This document shows positions 36,401 to 44,076 of a stretch of DNA of 64,000 bases, piece after piece; positions within the stretch are counted from its first letter, which is position 1; the number at the start of each line of letters is the position of its first letter. Below the pieces are notes generated by a model. The model did no database searches. It worked only from the letters and a program-made list of their open reading frames with translations, and was not told the origin of the DNA. Made by a program: the position numbers and the translations under genes. Source of the stretch: JBBWZH01 sp035544115. Its GTDB lineage: Bacteria > Actinomycetota > Actinomycetes > Mycobacteriales > CADCTP01. The stretch is from the NCBI GenBank assembly GCA_963714145.1, contig OY970235.1:4588001-4652000 (forward strand), read 5' to 3'.

Positions 36401-37886
36401 TCGGCGAGGACAGGGCCAGCACCGAATCCCCCGGGCCCACCTGGAAGCGGGCGTTGAGGTCGGCGAGGTTGTTGGTCACCCCGCCGTGCCGCAGCGCGAT
36501 CGGCTTGGGCGCACCGGTGGACCCGGAGGTGTGGATGACGTAGCAGAGGCTCTCGGCGCCGGCGCCGCCGCTCGGGTTGTACTGCGGTCGGGCCGACAGC
36601 GCGCCGGTGTCCCGGTCGAGCAGCACCAGCGGGGTGCCCGCGGTGGGCAGGTTCGCGGTCAGCTCGGTGCGGCTGATCATCACGGCGCACGACGTGCCCT
36701 CGACCATGGCCGCGATCCGCTGGGCCGGGTAGTCCGGGTCGAGCGGCACGTAGGCGCCGCCGGCCTTCAGGATGCCGAGCATCGAGACCAGCAGGCCGGC
36801 CGAGCGGTCGAGGCACAGGCCGACCCGCACGTCCGGGCCGACCCCCAGCGCACGCAGGTGGTGGCCCAGCCGGTTGGCCGCGATGTTGATCTGCCCGTAC
36901 GTCCACCGCTCGGCGCCCTGCACGACCGCGACGGCACCGGGCGACCTGGCCGCCCGTTCTTCGAAGGCCTGGTGCAGGCAGCCGTTGCCGGGCAGCTCGC
37001 GCCCGGTCCGGTTCCACTCCACCAGGACGCGCCGCCGCTCCGGGTCGGTCAGCAGCCGCAACTGCGCCACCGGACGGTCCGGGAACCGGGCCCCGTCCTC
37101 GACCAGCGTCCGGTAGTGGTCGAGCAACCGGGCGACCGTGGTCGGGTCGAAGAGCCCGGTGTCGTAGTGGAGTTCCAGCGCTGTACCGGCCCGTACCACC
37201 AACTGGAGCTCGAAGAGATCCCCGCCGGCAGGGTCGCCGGGGGCGGCGAAGCGGACGCCGACCGGGCCGGACCCGGCCGCCGGGAGGCTGTCGGCCACCG
37301 GGAGGCTGTCGGCCGCCGGAAGGCCGCCCGAGGCCGGAAGGCCGCCCGAGGCCGGAAGGCCGCCCGAGGCCGGAAGGCCGCCCGAGGCCGGAAGGCTGTC
37401 GGCCGCCGGGCGACCCCCGGCCGCCGGGAGGCTGCCCGGGGCCGGGAGGCCGTCGGACGCCGGGAGGCCGCCGGCCGCGCTGCTGTCCGCCAGGTCCCGC
37501 AGCGTCGACGCGGCGCTGACCGGGAGGCACAGCTGCCCGGTCCGGCCGGTGCCGGCCGCCCGGTGCAGGCTGATCCGGTCCTGGCCGGTGTAGCGGTACA
37601 GCAGCGCCGCCAGGCCGGCGAGCAGCACGTCTTCGCGGGCGGCCCCGACCGCCGTCGTATCGACGTCGAGGTCGGCCCGCTGCACCGCCGAGCAGCGCGC
37701 CGGCACTCCCGGCCGGCGCGGCCGGTCGGTCGGCACCCGCACCGGCGGCCATTCCAGCGGCCCGGCGCCCGGGCCCACGACGGGGCCCACCGCAGGGCCC
37801 ACGACGGGGCCTACGGCAGGGCTCACGACGGGGCCTACGACGGGACTCACAGCAGGGCTCACGACGGGGCCCACGGCGGGGCTCAC
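33423..37886 (-). CDS. Rearranged NRPS: partial C, A, PCP, C, PCP
   Basis: A 1,487-residue NRPS. Residues about 50-300 are only the C-terminal half of a condensation domain, with no HHxxxDG. A full A domain follows (302-800; HTSGSTGAPK near 450, NGKLDR near 792). Its pocket by eye is DMYNMGLIHK, with a GGATEASIHS motif like those of Cys- or Gly-type domains. Next come a carrier with the E-type motif GGDSIRS (Ser near 840), a full C domain (HHALIDG near 1053) that looks D-accepting like C2/C4 of the main NRPS, and a last carrier (GCNSLK near 1432) with no A domain and no thioesterase. The GTG start at 37886 overlaps the SHMT-like gene stop (GTGA). The last carrier must be loaded in trans. The epimerization domain implied by its neighbours is missing. 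Confidence 0.9.
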   Translation of the reverse strand: MSPAVGPVVSPAVSPVVGPVVSPAVGPVVGPAVGPVVGPGAGPLEWPPVRVPTDRPRRPGVPARCSAVQRADLDVDTTAVGAAREDVLLAGLAALLYRYTGQDRISLHRAAGTGRTGQLCLPVSAASTLRDLADSSAAGGLPASDGLPAPGSLPAAGGRPAADSLPASGGLPASGGLPASGGLPASGGLPAADSLPVADSLPAAGSGPVGVRFAAPGDPAGGDLFELQLVVRAGTALELHYDTGLFDPTTVARLLDHYRTLVEDGARFPDRPVAQLRLLTDPERRRVLVEWNRTGRELPGNGCLHQAFEERAARSPGAVAVVQGAERWTYGQINIAANRLGHHLRALGVGPDVRVGLCLDRSAGLLVSMLGILKAGGAYVPLDPDYPAQRIAAMVEGTSCAVMISRTELTANLPTAGTPLVLLDRDTGALSARPQYNPSGGAGAESLCYVIHTSGSTGAPKPIALRHGGVTNNLADLNARFQVGPGDSVLALSSPSFDMSVYEFLGITAAGGTVVVPDPGRSRDPAHWAELIAGADITIWNSAPALLGLLVDHLEQTGGQLFPMLRLAMLGGDWVPVTLPDRVRAAAPGLRFVALGGATEASIHSTGYEVAATDPAWTSIPYGRPLANQRTYILDGARQPVPPGVPGELYLAGAGLARGYLDRPELTAERFIEWSHGEVAGERLYRTGDLARFGPDGLIELLGRMDFQVKINGLRVELGEVEAVLGSHPAVRQTVVIARAGRLIAYLVPTDAAAVPGTDELRALAAGRLPAYMVPSAFVTLQRLPLTPNGKLDRTGLPEPDVAGAEYRAPRSAAEKTLADAYAEVLGLTLVGVDDDFIAMGGDSIRSIQVVTRARARGIEITPRQLLESRTVARLALAATGTGPPAVAGADPSAPLVTVGPDDLEAWTVRYPRLADVWPLTPMQSGMLFESMLTDTGPDPYHLQTVYHLSGRVDPARLRAVGQALLERYANLRAAFVPDAADNLVQLVVDGVELPWQELDLRDLAGGGRDAAFARFLAVDRAARFDLTTPPLLRMALVRLSSDRAELVLSTHHALIDGWSEQMLAHDLLRLYAAGGAAGTAAGRAAGAAAGKVAGGAAGGAAGLEPVRGFRDYLAWLSRQDREQSARAWADELAGVDGPTTLAPAGTARTPTADIGEVALTLSPDESKQLASCCAAVGVTANTLVQGAWAVLLAALTGREDVVFGATVSGRSGGLAGVESMVGLLINTLPVRARCAPGDTVAELLTGLQSRQTGLLSHQHHSLTEIHQAAGLAALFDTLVVFQSNPADPAAEAAAAAAAGIEVTGIDSIGSGNYPLTLIVAAERLTLQYDRSLFDRAAAEDVGTRFRSVVRQLAADAGRRISTVDVSLAGEHDRLGGGVRREPVVRPAAATPVDGGYRGGRTAQEAALCGLFAEILGVEQVGIDDNFFVLGCNSLKATRIIGRMRRTLGVEASIRTIFQYPTIAELSGRVQVAAADSRPGLRRMTTE
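34583..34672 (-). repeat. Ala/Gly-rich tandem repeat in C domain
   Basis: Short repeats coding GTAAGRAAGAAAGKVAGGAAGGAAG extend a loop of the internal C domain after the HHALIDG motif. Confidence 0.8.
37285..37480 (-). repeat. 18-bp tandem repeat coding LPASGG units
   Basis: Four identical LPASGG units, flanked by related LPAADS, LPVADS and LPAPGS units, interrupt the half C domain at the start of the rearranged NRPS. Confidence 0.9.
37752..37886 (-). repeat. Tandem repeat coding SPAVGPVV/GPAVGPVV
   Basis: Repeats of about 12-24 bp form the first 43 residues of the NRPS, right where the missing N-terminal half of the C domain should be. Confidence 0.9.
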
Positions 37887-39352
37887 CGGACCGCTTGCAT
37901 CGAGAAGTCGCGGCTGCTGTCGTAGCTGTCGATCGGCAGCGGGTGCCCGACGCACAGCTTCTGGACGTCCGCCCGGACCTGGCCGGCCAGCACGAAGTCG
38001 ATCCGGTACTCGGTGTCGCTCAGCGCGGTGGTGGCCCCGAGCGCCGTGTCCAGCAGGCGCGCGCACTCCCGCATCTCGCCCGGGCCCATGCCGCGCTGCG
38101 CGAGGATGTTGGTTCCCAGCCGGAGACCGCTGGTGACCAGCGGCGGCTTGGTGTCGCCGGGGATGCGGTTGCGGTTCGCGAGGATCCCGCAGCCCTCCAG
38201 CGCGCGCTCGGCCACCACCCCGGTCAGCCCGCGGTCGCTGAGGTCGAGCACCACCATGTGGTTGTCGGTGCCACCGGTCAGCAGCCGGTAGCCGAGCGCG
38301 GACAGCTCGGTGGCGAGCACCCGGGCGTCCTCGACGATCAGCCGCGTCGTCCGGGCGAACTCCGGGCGGGCCGCGAGCGCGAAGGCGCGCGCCTTCGCGG
38401 CGATCGTCGCCGGGCTCGGTGTGCCCTGGAACTGCGGGAAGATCGCCCGCTGCATGAGCCGGGCCAGCGTGGTGCGCCCGTCCGGGCCGACGGACTGGTG
38501 CTCCGTGCCGATCAGGATCAGACCGCCGCGCGGGCCACCCAGCTGCTTGTACGTGCTCGTCGTCGTGATGTGGGCCAGGTCGATCGGGCTCGGGTGCTGT
38601 CCGGTGGCCACCAGTCCGGCGATGTGCGAGATGTCCGCGATCAGGTATGCCCCGACCGAGTCGGCGATGGCCCGGAACCGGGCGAAGTCGACCGTGCGCG
38701 GGTAGGCGCTGGCCCCGGCGATCAGCACCTTGGGCCGCTGCTCGCGGGCCAGCTCCGCGACCTGGCCGTAGTCGATGCGACCGGAGTGGTCCACGCCGTA
38801 GTGCACCGCGTGGTAGTGGCGTCCGGTCACCGAGGCCGGTGATCCGTGGGTGAGGTGGCCACCGGCGTCGAGGTCGAGGGCGAGCAGCGTGCCGCCCGGC
38901 GCGAGCAGCGCGGCGAGGACGGCGAGATTGGCCGAGGAACACGAGTGCGGCTGCACATTCGCGTACCGCGCTCCGAAGAGCTGCTTGGCCCGCTCCACCG
39001 CCAGGTTCTCGACCTGGTCGAACTGCGCGGTGCCGGGATGGAAACGCGCCCCCGGATATCCCTCGGCCGTCACATTCGACAGCGCCGCTCCCCCGGCGGC
39101 CAGGACCGACGGATCCGCGATGCTCGCCGACGCGATCATCGCCAGGGTCGTGCTCTGGTACCCCACCTCGGCTTCCAGCAGCACGGCCAGCTCGGGGTCG
39201 GTGCGATGCAGCGAGTCCATGCCGATCCGCAGCAGTTCCGCCTGCTCGCTGACCGCCACCGGGGGCGCCGCCGGAAGGCTCGCTCCGGGCCCCGCCGGAC
39301 TGGCATCCGTATGTGCTGTCGCCACCGCGGCGGTGTTCACTTGACCGGCCAT
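37883..39352 (-). CDS. Serine hydroxymethyltransferase-like PLP enzyme
   Basis: This 489-residue fold-type I PLP enzyme of the glycine/serine hydroxymethyltransferase family has EAEVGYQSTT near 63, LSNVTAEGYPGARFHPG, HSCSSANLAVL and DISHIAGLVA. The PLP lysine is in TTTSTYKQLGGPRGG. The usual residue before that lysine is His (TTTTHKTLRGPRGG) and here it is Tyr, so substrate preference may have changed. The start is ATG 39352 with GAGG 8 bp upstream; a GTG at 39361 is possible. It is translationally coupled to the NRPS at 33423 (GTGA). SHMT-like enzymes in peptide clusters can make alpha-methylserine from alanine. Supply of a modified Ser/Gly for that NRPS is an inference. A primary-metabolism SHMT is unlikely given the coupling. 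Confidence 0.88.
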   Translation of the reverse strand: MAGQVNTAAVATAHTDASPAGPGASLPAAPPVAVSEQAELLRIGMDSLHRTDPELAVLLEAEVGYQSTTLAMIASASIADPSVLAAGGAALSNVTAEGYPGARFHPGTAQFDQVENLAVERAKQLFGARYANVQPHSCSSANLAVLAALLAPGGTLLALDLDAGGHLTHGSPASVTGRHYHAVHYGVDHSGRIDYGQVAELAREQRPKVLIAGASAYPRTVDFARFRAIADSVGAYLIADISHIAGLVATGQHPSPIDLAHITTTSTYKQLGGPRGGLILIGTEHQSVGPDGRTTLARLMQRAIFPQFQGTPSPATIAAKARAFALAARPEFARTTRLIVEDARVLATELSALGYRLLTGGTDNHMVVLDLSDRGLTGVVAERALEGCGILANRNRIPGDTKPPLVTSGLRLGTNILAQRGMGPGEMRECARLLDTALGATTALSDTEYRIDFVLAGQVRADVQKLCVGHPLPIDSYDSSRDFSMQAVR

Positions 39353-39492
39353 CTCCTGCACCTCATCTATCGCTTTGATACAGCCCGCTGAATCGGCAAA
39401 TATGCGCGGTCAGCCGGCTGATAGCCGGCCGCGGCCCGGCGATTTCGGCCGGGCCGCTGGTGCCCGCGGCACTGTTGACGGTGAAAAGGAAT

Positions 39493-39529
39493 GGCCCCAG
39501 GAATCGTGGGGGGTACGGTTCCTGGGGCC
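39493..39529. terminator. Terminator after the arginine-modifying gene
   Basis: Arms GGCCCCAGGAA / TTCCTGGGGCC with a 15-nt loop lie downstream of the 39587-40429 gene and upstream of the SHMT-like gene, separating the two transcripts. Confidence 0.75.
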
Positions 39530-39586
39530 CGCTAGGGGGTAACCGGTGGTCGTGCACCGGGCCGTCGCTCCTGCGTCGACGGCTTT

Positions 39587-40429
39587 CTATCGGCGCAGTT
39601 CCAGGGTGCAGCACTTCACGCTGCCACCGGCCTTGAGCAGCTCGACCAGGTCGACGCCGATCGGCTCGAATCCGCGTTCCTTGAGCTGCCCGGCCAGCCG
39701 GCCGGCGGCTTCCGGCAGGACGACGTGCGCGCCATCGGAGAACGCGTTCAGGCCGAAGACCTCCGCGTCGGCCTCCGCTGCCAGCAACGCACCGGGGAAA
39801 CGGGCGGCGAGCACTTCCTGGCTCGCCGGGTGAAAGGCCTGCGGGTAGTACATCACTTCGCCGTGATCGAGCACGGCGAGCGCCGTGTCGAGGTGATAGA
39901 AGCGCGGGTCGACCAGGGTCAGGCTGACCACCGGCCGGTCGAAGAACTCCGCCAGCTCAGCGTGCGCCGCCGGCACCGTGCGGAACCCGGTGCCGGCCAG
40001 GATCTCGGTGCCGGTGAACAGGATGTCGCCTTCGCCCTCATTGTCGTGCCGGGCCATGCTGACGTCCGGCCAGCCGCGCTGCTGGAACCACTCCAGGTAG
40101 GCCTCGGACTCCTCGCGCCGCTGGGCGTGCCGGAACTTGGCGACCAGCGCCTTCCCGTCGATGACGGTCGCGCCGTTGGCGGCGAACACCATGTCGGGCA
40201 GGCCGGGGCGGGCCGCGACCAGCTCGACGTGATGCCCCAGCTCGACGAACAGGTCATGCAGGTACTTCCACTGGCCCAGGCCGGTGTCCACGTAGGTCGG
40301 TTTACTCGGGTCCATCCATGGATTGATCGAGTAGCAGACATCGAAATACGTCGGCTTGCACATCAGGACGTGCCGGGGTCGCGCCGTTCTGGCGGACGTC
40401 GAGCGGCGGTCAGCTGTTTGTGGCAGCAC
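39587..40429 (-). CDS. Arginine dihydrolase / dimethylargininase-like enzyme
   Basis: This 280-residue enzyme belongs to the guanidino-group modifying superfamily. It has MCKPTYFDVCYSINPWMDP near 23-41, an MVFAANGA motif, EGEGDIL, the catalytic His region FYHLDTALAVL, and the nucleophile region GGSVKCCTLEL at the C-terminus. Relatives include dimethylargininase and the ArgZ/AgrE arginine dihydrolase, which converts arginine directly to ornithine. Asn rather than Asp in the FAANGA motif is compatible with the latter, but the call is tentative. GTG 40429 is chosen because AAGGGA precedes it by 6 bp; ATG 40363 is an internal alternative. Ornithine supply for piperazate fits the neighbourhood. 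Palindrome site C lies about 184 bp upstream of the start. Confidence 0.82.
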   Translation of the reverse strand: MLPQTADRRSTSARTARPRHVLMCKPTYFDVCYSINPWMDPSKPTYVDTGLGQWKYLHDLFVELGHHVELVAARPGLPDMVFAANGATVIDGKALVAKFRHAQRREESEAYLEWFQQRGWPDVSMARHDNEGEGDILFTGTEILAGTGFRTVPAAHAELAEFFDRPVVSLTLVDPRFYHLDTALAVLDHGEVMYYPQAFHPASQEVLAARFPGALLAAEADAEVFGLNAFSDGAHVVLPEAAGRLAGQLKERGFEPIGVDLVELLKAGGSVKCCTLELRR

Positions 40430-40612
40430 TCGGTTTCCCTTGGGTCGCAAATCTCGGCCAGTTGGCGAACCGCCGGTGGCGATTCGAGCACGTCGGGCAG
40501 GCACGGCGACGCGGTCTGCAATGGGCTGGATGAATGCCCGAGTTCAATTTAGCACGCACCGCCGCAGTGAGATCAGTACACCGCATTTCCGGTGCCGCCG
40601 GCGCCAATCAGG

Positions 40613-40630
40613 CGTCCTGTCGGCGGGACA
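40613..40630. promoter_or_regulatory. Repeated palindrome TGTCC-N8-GGACA, site C
   Basis: CGTCCTGTCGGCGGGACA is oriented toward the minus-strand arginine-modifying gene. A TAAATT -10-like box sits at 40551-40546, about 75 bp from the site centre; no good -35 is seen. The 248-bp gap otherwise holds nothing I recognise. Confidence 0.6.
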
Positions 40631-40677
40631 CGGGGCGCCCGGTCCGGGCCTGGCCGGAGCCGTCCGCCGGGAAACCA

Positions 40678-43600
40678 TCAGTGCTGCGGCGTGGCTACCG
40701 CACGGGCGGTCAGATAATCGGCGACAGCGGCAATTGTGGCGGCCCGGAACAGCACCCGAATAGGCAGATCCACGCCGAGTTCAGCGCGGATCCGGCGGAC
40801 CAGGCGGATGGCCTGCAATGAGCCGGCGCCGAGCTCGAAAAAATCGTCGTCGAGCTCGATCCGGTCGCGCTTGAGCACCTCGGCGAACAGGCCGGCCAGG
40901 CGGTGTTCCCGGTCGGTGCGGGGCGCCGGGCGGGCGCTGGCGGCGGGCTGGGCGCTGGTGGCGCGCCGGGGCTCGGGCAGCCTGGCCAGATCGAGCTTCC
41001 CGTTCGCGCCCAACGGAAGCCGCTCCAGCACGACGAACGTCGCCGGGATCATGAACGCCGGGAGCCGGTCGGCCACGAACCGCCGCAGCTTGCGCACGTC
41101 GAGGTCGGCCGCCGGGCCGCCGCCGGCACCGTGGTCGGAGTCGGCGCCGTGGTCGGAGTCGGCCACCGGGCCGGCGCCGGCACCGTGGTCGGAGTCTGCA
41201 CCGGGGGCCGGGTCGACGCCGGGGGCCGGGTCTGCACCGGGGGCCGGGTCGGAACCGGGGGCCGGGTCGGCGCCGGGGTTGGCGGGCACGATGTAGGCGA
41301 CGAGCCGGTGGCCGCCGGAACCCGGGCTGGGCCGCAGCATCGTCACCGCGTGCGCGATGCCTGGATGGGTGACCAGGGCCGCCTCGATCTCGGCCGGCTC
41401 GATCCGGAACCCGCGCAGCTTCAGCTGGGTGTCGCCGCGCCCGAGGTGTTCCAGTTGCCCGTCCGGGTTCCAGCGGGCCAGATCGCCGGTGCGGTACATC
41501 CGCTGCCCGGGCGGGCCGAACGGATCGGCTACGAACCGTTCGGCGGTCAACCCCGGCCGGGCGTGGTAGCCCCGGCCCACCGCGCCCGCGACGTACAGCT
41601 CCCCCACCACGCCCGGCGGAACCGGAGCCAGCCCGGGGCCCAGCACGTAGGTGCGCATGTTGCCCAGCGGGGTCCCGATCGGCACCCCGCCCGCCCCGTC
41701 CCAGCCGGCCGGGACCGTGAACGTGGTGGCGTAGAAGCTTTCCGTCTGCCCGTAGGCGTTGACCACGGTCGCCGCCGGCATCGCCTGCCGCACCCGCTGG
41801 ACCAGGCCGGCCGGCAGGCTCTCGCCGGCGAACACGACCGTGTCCACGTCGATGCGACCCGCGGTCTGGTCGAGCACCTCGGCGAACAGCGACGGGACCG
41901 TGTGCAGCACGGTGCCGGTCCAGCCGCCGCGCTCGCCGAGCACGAGGACGTCGCGGACGACCTCGACGGTCGCTCCGGTGCTCAACGCGGCGAAGACCTC
42001 GAACACGGACACGTCGAAGTTGATCGACGTCCCGGCCAGCACCCGCGACCCCGGCCGCAGGCCCATCACGGTCGCCAACCGGGAGACGCCGTTGACGATG
42101 TTGGCGTGGCTGATCGCCACTCCCTTCGGCGTCCCGGTCGAACCCGACGTGTACATCAGATAGGCCAGGTTCGCCGGCCGGAGCACCGTCCCGGCCGGCC
42201 CGGTGCCGGCGTCCTCCGCCCCGCCCCGGCCGGGGCCGTCAGGGCCGGGGCCGTCAGGGCCGGGGCCGTCAGGGCCGGGGCCGTCAGGGCCGGGGCCGTC
42301 GAGGTCGAGCAGGTCGAGGAGGCAGCACGGGACGCTGTGGGTCGGCAGCGCCGGCACCGATCCGGAGTCGGTGAGGATCAGGTCCGGGGCGGCGTCGGAG
42401 AGCAGGTAGCCCAGCCGCTGGCTCGGATAGCGCAGGTCGATCGGCAGGTACCCGGCGCCCGATTTCAGCACCCCGAGCAGTGCCACGACCAGGTCGGCCG
42501 TGCGTGGCAGCGCCAGCCCGATCACCGACTCCGGCCGGGCCCCGGCCCGCACCAGTTCCCGGGCCAGCCGGTCGGCGCGGGCGTCGAGCTCCCGGTAGGT
42601 CAGCGACCGGCCCGCGGACAGCACGGCCACCGCGTCCGGGGTCGCGGCCACCTGCCGGCCGACCAGCGCTGGAATCGTCACGTCCGGCACCGGCGCCGGG
42701 GTGCCGGCCAGTTCCACCAGCAGCCGGTGCCGTTCGGCCGGCGCCAGCACGTCGACGCCGCCCACCCGCACCTGCGGGTCGGACGCCACCTGCCGCAGTA
42801 CCCGGATGAGTCGGGCCGCCAGCGCCTGCACGGTCGTCCGGTCGAACAGGTCGGTGGCGTACCCGATCTCGCCCGAGACCGCGCCGCCGCCGGCGCTGCC
42901 GCCGCCGGGAACCTCGGGGACCTCGGTGAACGTGACCGACAGGTCGAGTTTCGCGGTCCCGGTCCGCACCTGTTCCACGGTCACGGTCAGGCCGGGCAGT
43001 TCGCGGCGGGACGCCGGTGCGGTCTGCCACCCGAGCTGCACCTGGAACAGCGGGTGGTAGGCCATGGACCGGTCCGGGGCGATCGCCTCGACCAGGCGCT
43101 CGAACGGCACGTCCCGGTTGGCGGCGGCGGCCAGGGTCTTGTCCCGCACCTGCTCGAGCACCCGGGCGAACGGCGGATTGCCGGCCAGATCCAGCCGCAG
43201 GACCCAGGTACCGGCGAAGGGCCCGACCGCACCCGCCACCGCCGCATCGGCGCGCCCGTCCACCGGCGACCCGATCGGCACATCGGCGCCGCTGCCCGAC
43301 TGGTGCAGCAGCACCGCGAGCGCGGCCTGCAGCACGATCGGCATCGTCACGCCGCGATCCGCGGCCAGCCGCCGGACGGCCGCGACCAGGTCGGGCGCCA
43401 ACCCGAACCCGACCGTCCCGCCGCGGTGGCTCGGCTCCGGCGGGCGGGGCCGGTCGACCGTCAACGGCAGCGGCGCGGGCAGGCCGGCGAGCTCGGCACG
43501 CCAGTACCCGGTCTGCCCGGCCAGCACGCTGGCCGGATCGGACCGGTCGCCCAGCGACTCCCGGTGCCGCGCCGCGTAGTCCGCATACTGCGCCGGCACC

Positions 43601-44076
43601 CCGCCCCAGCAGGGCGGTACCGACCGTGCCCGGGCGGCGTACGCGGTCAGCAGCTCAGCGGTCAGCAGCGCGAGCGACGCCGCGTCCACCGCGATCTGGT
43701 GGAACACCAGCACCAGCAGGTGCTCCTCGGGCGCACACCGCAGCAGGCACGCCCGGACCGGGATCTCCGCGGCCAGGTCGAACCGGTGGCTCGCCGCCGC
43801 CAGCACCGCGGCGGGTAGGTTCGCCGCCGGCACCGCCAGCACCGGCAACCGCGCCGCTGGTCCGGTCCGCCGGTCCGGCTCGCCGGCGTCGTCCTCGACG
43901 AACACCGAACGCAGCACGTCGTGCCGGGCCAGCACGTCCCGCAGCGCCTGGGTCAGCACGGTCGGATCCAGCACTCCGACCAGGCGCAGCGCCAGCGGCA
44001 CGTTGTAGGTCGCCGCTGGATCGCCGAGTTGCTGGAGGAACCACGACCGACGCTGCCCGGACGACAGCGCGGTCAC
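40678..44076 (-). CDS. Single-module NRPS C-A-PCP with degenerate C domain
   Basis: A 1,132-residue NRPS: C domain (1-440), A domain (about 460-1000) and carrier (Ser near 1086 in ELGAGSLQA). The C-domain active site reads HQIAVDA where HHxxxDG is expected: the second His, the catalytic one, is Gln and the final Gly is Ala. Condensation activity is doubtful unless it is replaced by another C domain. The A-domain pocket by eye is DVFHVAAYAK, close to the three piperazate-type pockets of the main NRPS, so a fourth piperazate or a hydroxylated form is likely. The GTG start at 44076 overlaps the antiporter stop (GTGA). A longer reading to 44760 is a shadow of the antiporter. There is no thioesterase, so it feeds another NRPS. 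Confidence 0.93.
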   Translation of the reverse strand: MTALSSGQRRSWFLQQLGDPAATYNVPLALRLVGVLDPTVLTQALRDVLARHDVLRSVFVEDDAGEPDRRTGPAARLPVLAVPAANLPAAVLAAASHRFDLAAEIPVRACLLRCAPEEHLLVLVFHQIAVDAASLALLTAELLTAYAARARSVPPCWGGVPAQYADYAARHRESLGDRSDPASVLAGQTGYWRAELAGLPAPLPLTVDRPRPPEPSHRGGTVGFGLAPDLVAAVRRLAADRGVTMPIVLQAALAVLLHQSGSGADVPIGSPVDGRADAAVAGAVGPFAGTWVLRLDLAGNPPFARVLEQVRDKTLAAAANRDVPFERLVEAIAPDRSMAYHPLFQVQLGWQTAPASRRELPGLTVTVEQVRTGTAKLDLSVTFTEVPEVPGGGSAGGGAVSGEIGYATDLFDRTTVQALAARLIRVLRQVASDPQVRVGGVDVLAPAERHRLLVELAGTPAPVPDVTIPALVGRQVAATPDAVAVLSAGRSLTYRELDARADRLARELVRAGARPESVIGLALPRTADLVVALLGVLKSGAGYLPIDLRYPSQRLGYLLSDAAPDLILTDSGSVPALPTHSVPCCLLDLLDLDGPGPDGPGPDGPGPDGPGPDGPGRGGAEDAGTGPAGTVLRPANLAYLMYTSGSTGTPKGVAISHANIVNGVSRLATVMGLRPGSRVLAGTSINFDVSVFEVFAALSTGATVEVVRDVLVLGERGGWTGTVLHTVPSLFAEVLDQTAGRIDVDTVVFAGESLPAGLVQRVRQAMPAATVVNAYGQTESFYATTFTVPAGWDGAGGVPIGTPLGNMRTYVLGPGLAPVPPGVVGELYVAGAVGRGYHARPGLTAERFVADPFGPPGQRMYRTGDLARWNPDGQLEHLGRGDTQLKLRGFRIEPAEIEAALVTHPGIAHAVTMLRPSPGSGGHRLVAYIVPANPGADPAPGSDPAPGADPAPGVDPAPGADSDHGAGAGPVADSDHGADSDHGAGGGPAADLDVRKLRRFVADRLPAFMIPATFVVLERLPLGANGKLDLARLPEPRRATSAQPAASARPAPRTDREHRLAGLFAEVLKRDRIELDDDFFELGAGSLQAIRLVRRIRAELGVDLPIRVLFRAATIAAVADYLTARAVATPQH
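41125..41275 (-). repeat. Asp/Pro/Gly tandem repeats near the end of the A domain
   Basis: Imperfect repeats coding DPAPGA/DPAPGS and ADSDHG units are inserted in the C-terminal subdomain of the A domain, before the GKLDL (A10) motif. Confidence 0.85.
42231..42300 (-). repeat. 15-bp tandem repeat coding GPDGP units
   Basis: About four to five nearly perfect copies of a 15-bp GC-rich unit lie in the loop between A2 and A3 of the A domain, the same loop expanded in A1 and A3 of the main NRPS. Confidence 0.92.

Noticed and set aside
38540..38556. Operator-like CTTGTACGTGCTCG inside the SHMT-like gene
   Set aside because: It lacks the GTNCAAG half and is in coding sequence, so it is chance similarity.
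37887..38942. N-terminal extension of the 33423 NRPS
   Set aside because: It lies wholly within the SHMT-like gene in another frame. GTG 37886 gives the coupled start.
42231..42300. CRISPR-like array
   Set aside because: The units are 15 bp, contiguous, without spacers and in frame inside an A domain: a coding micro-repeat.
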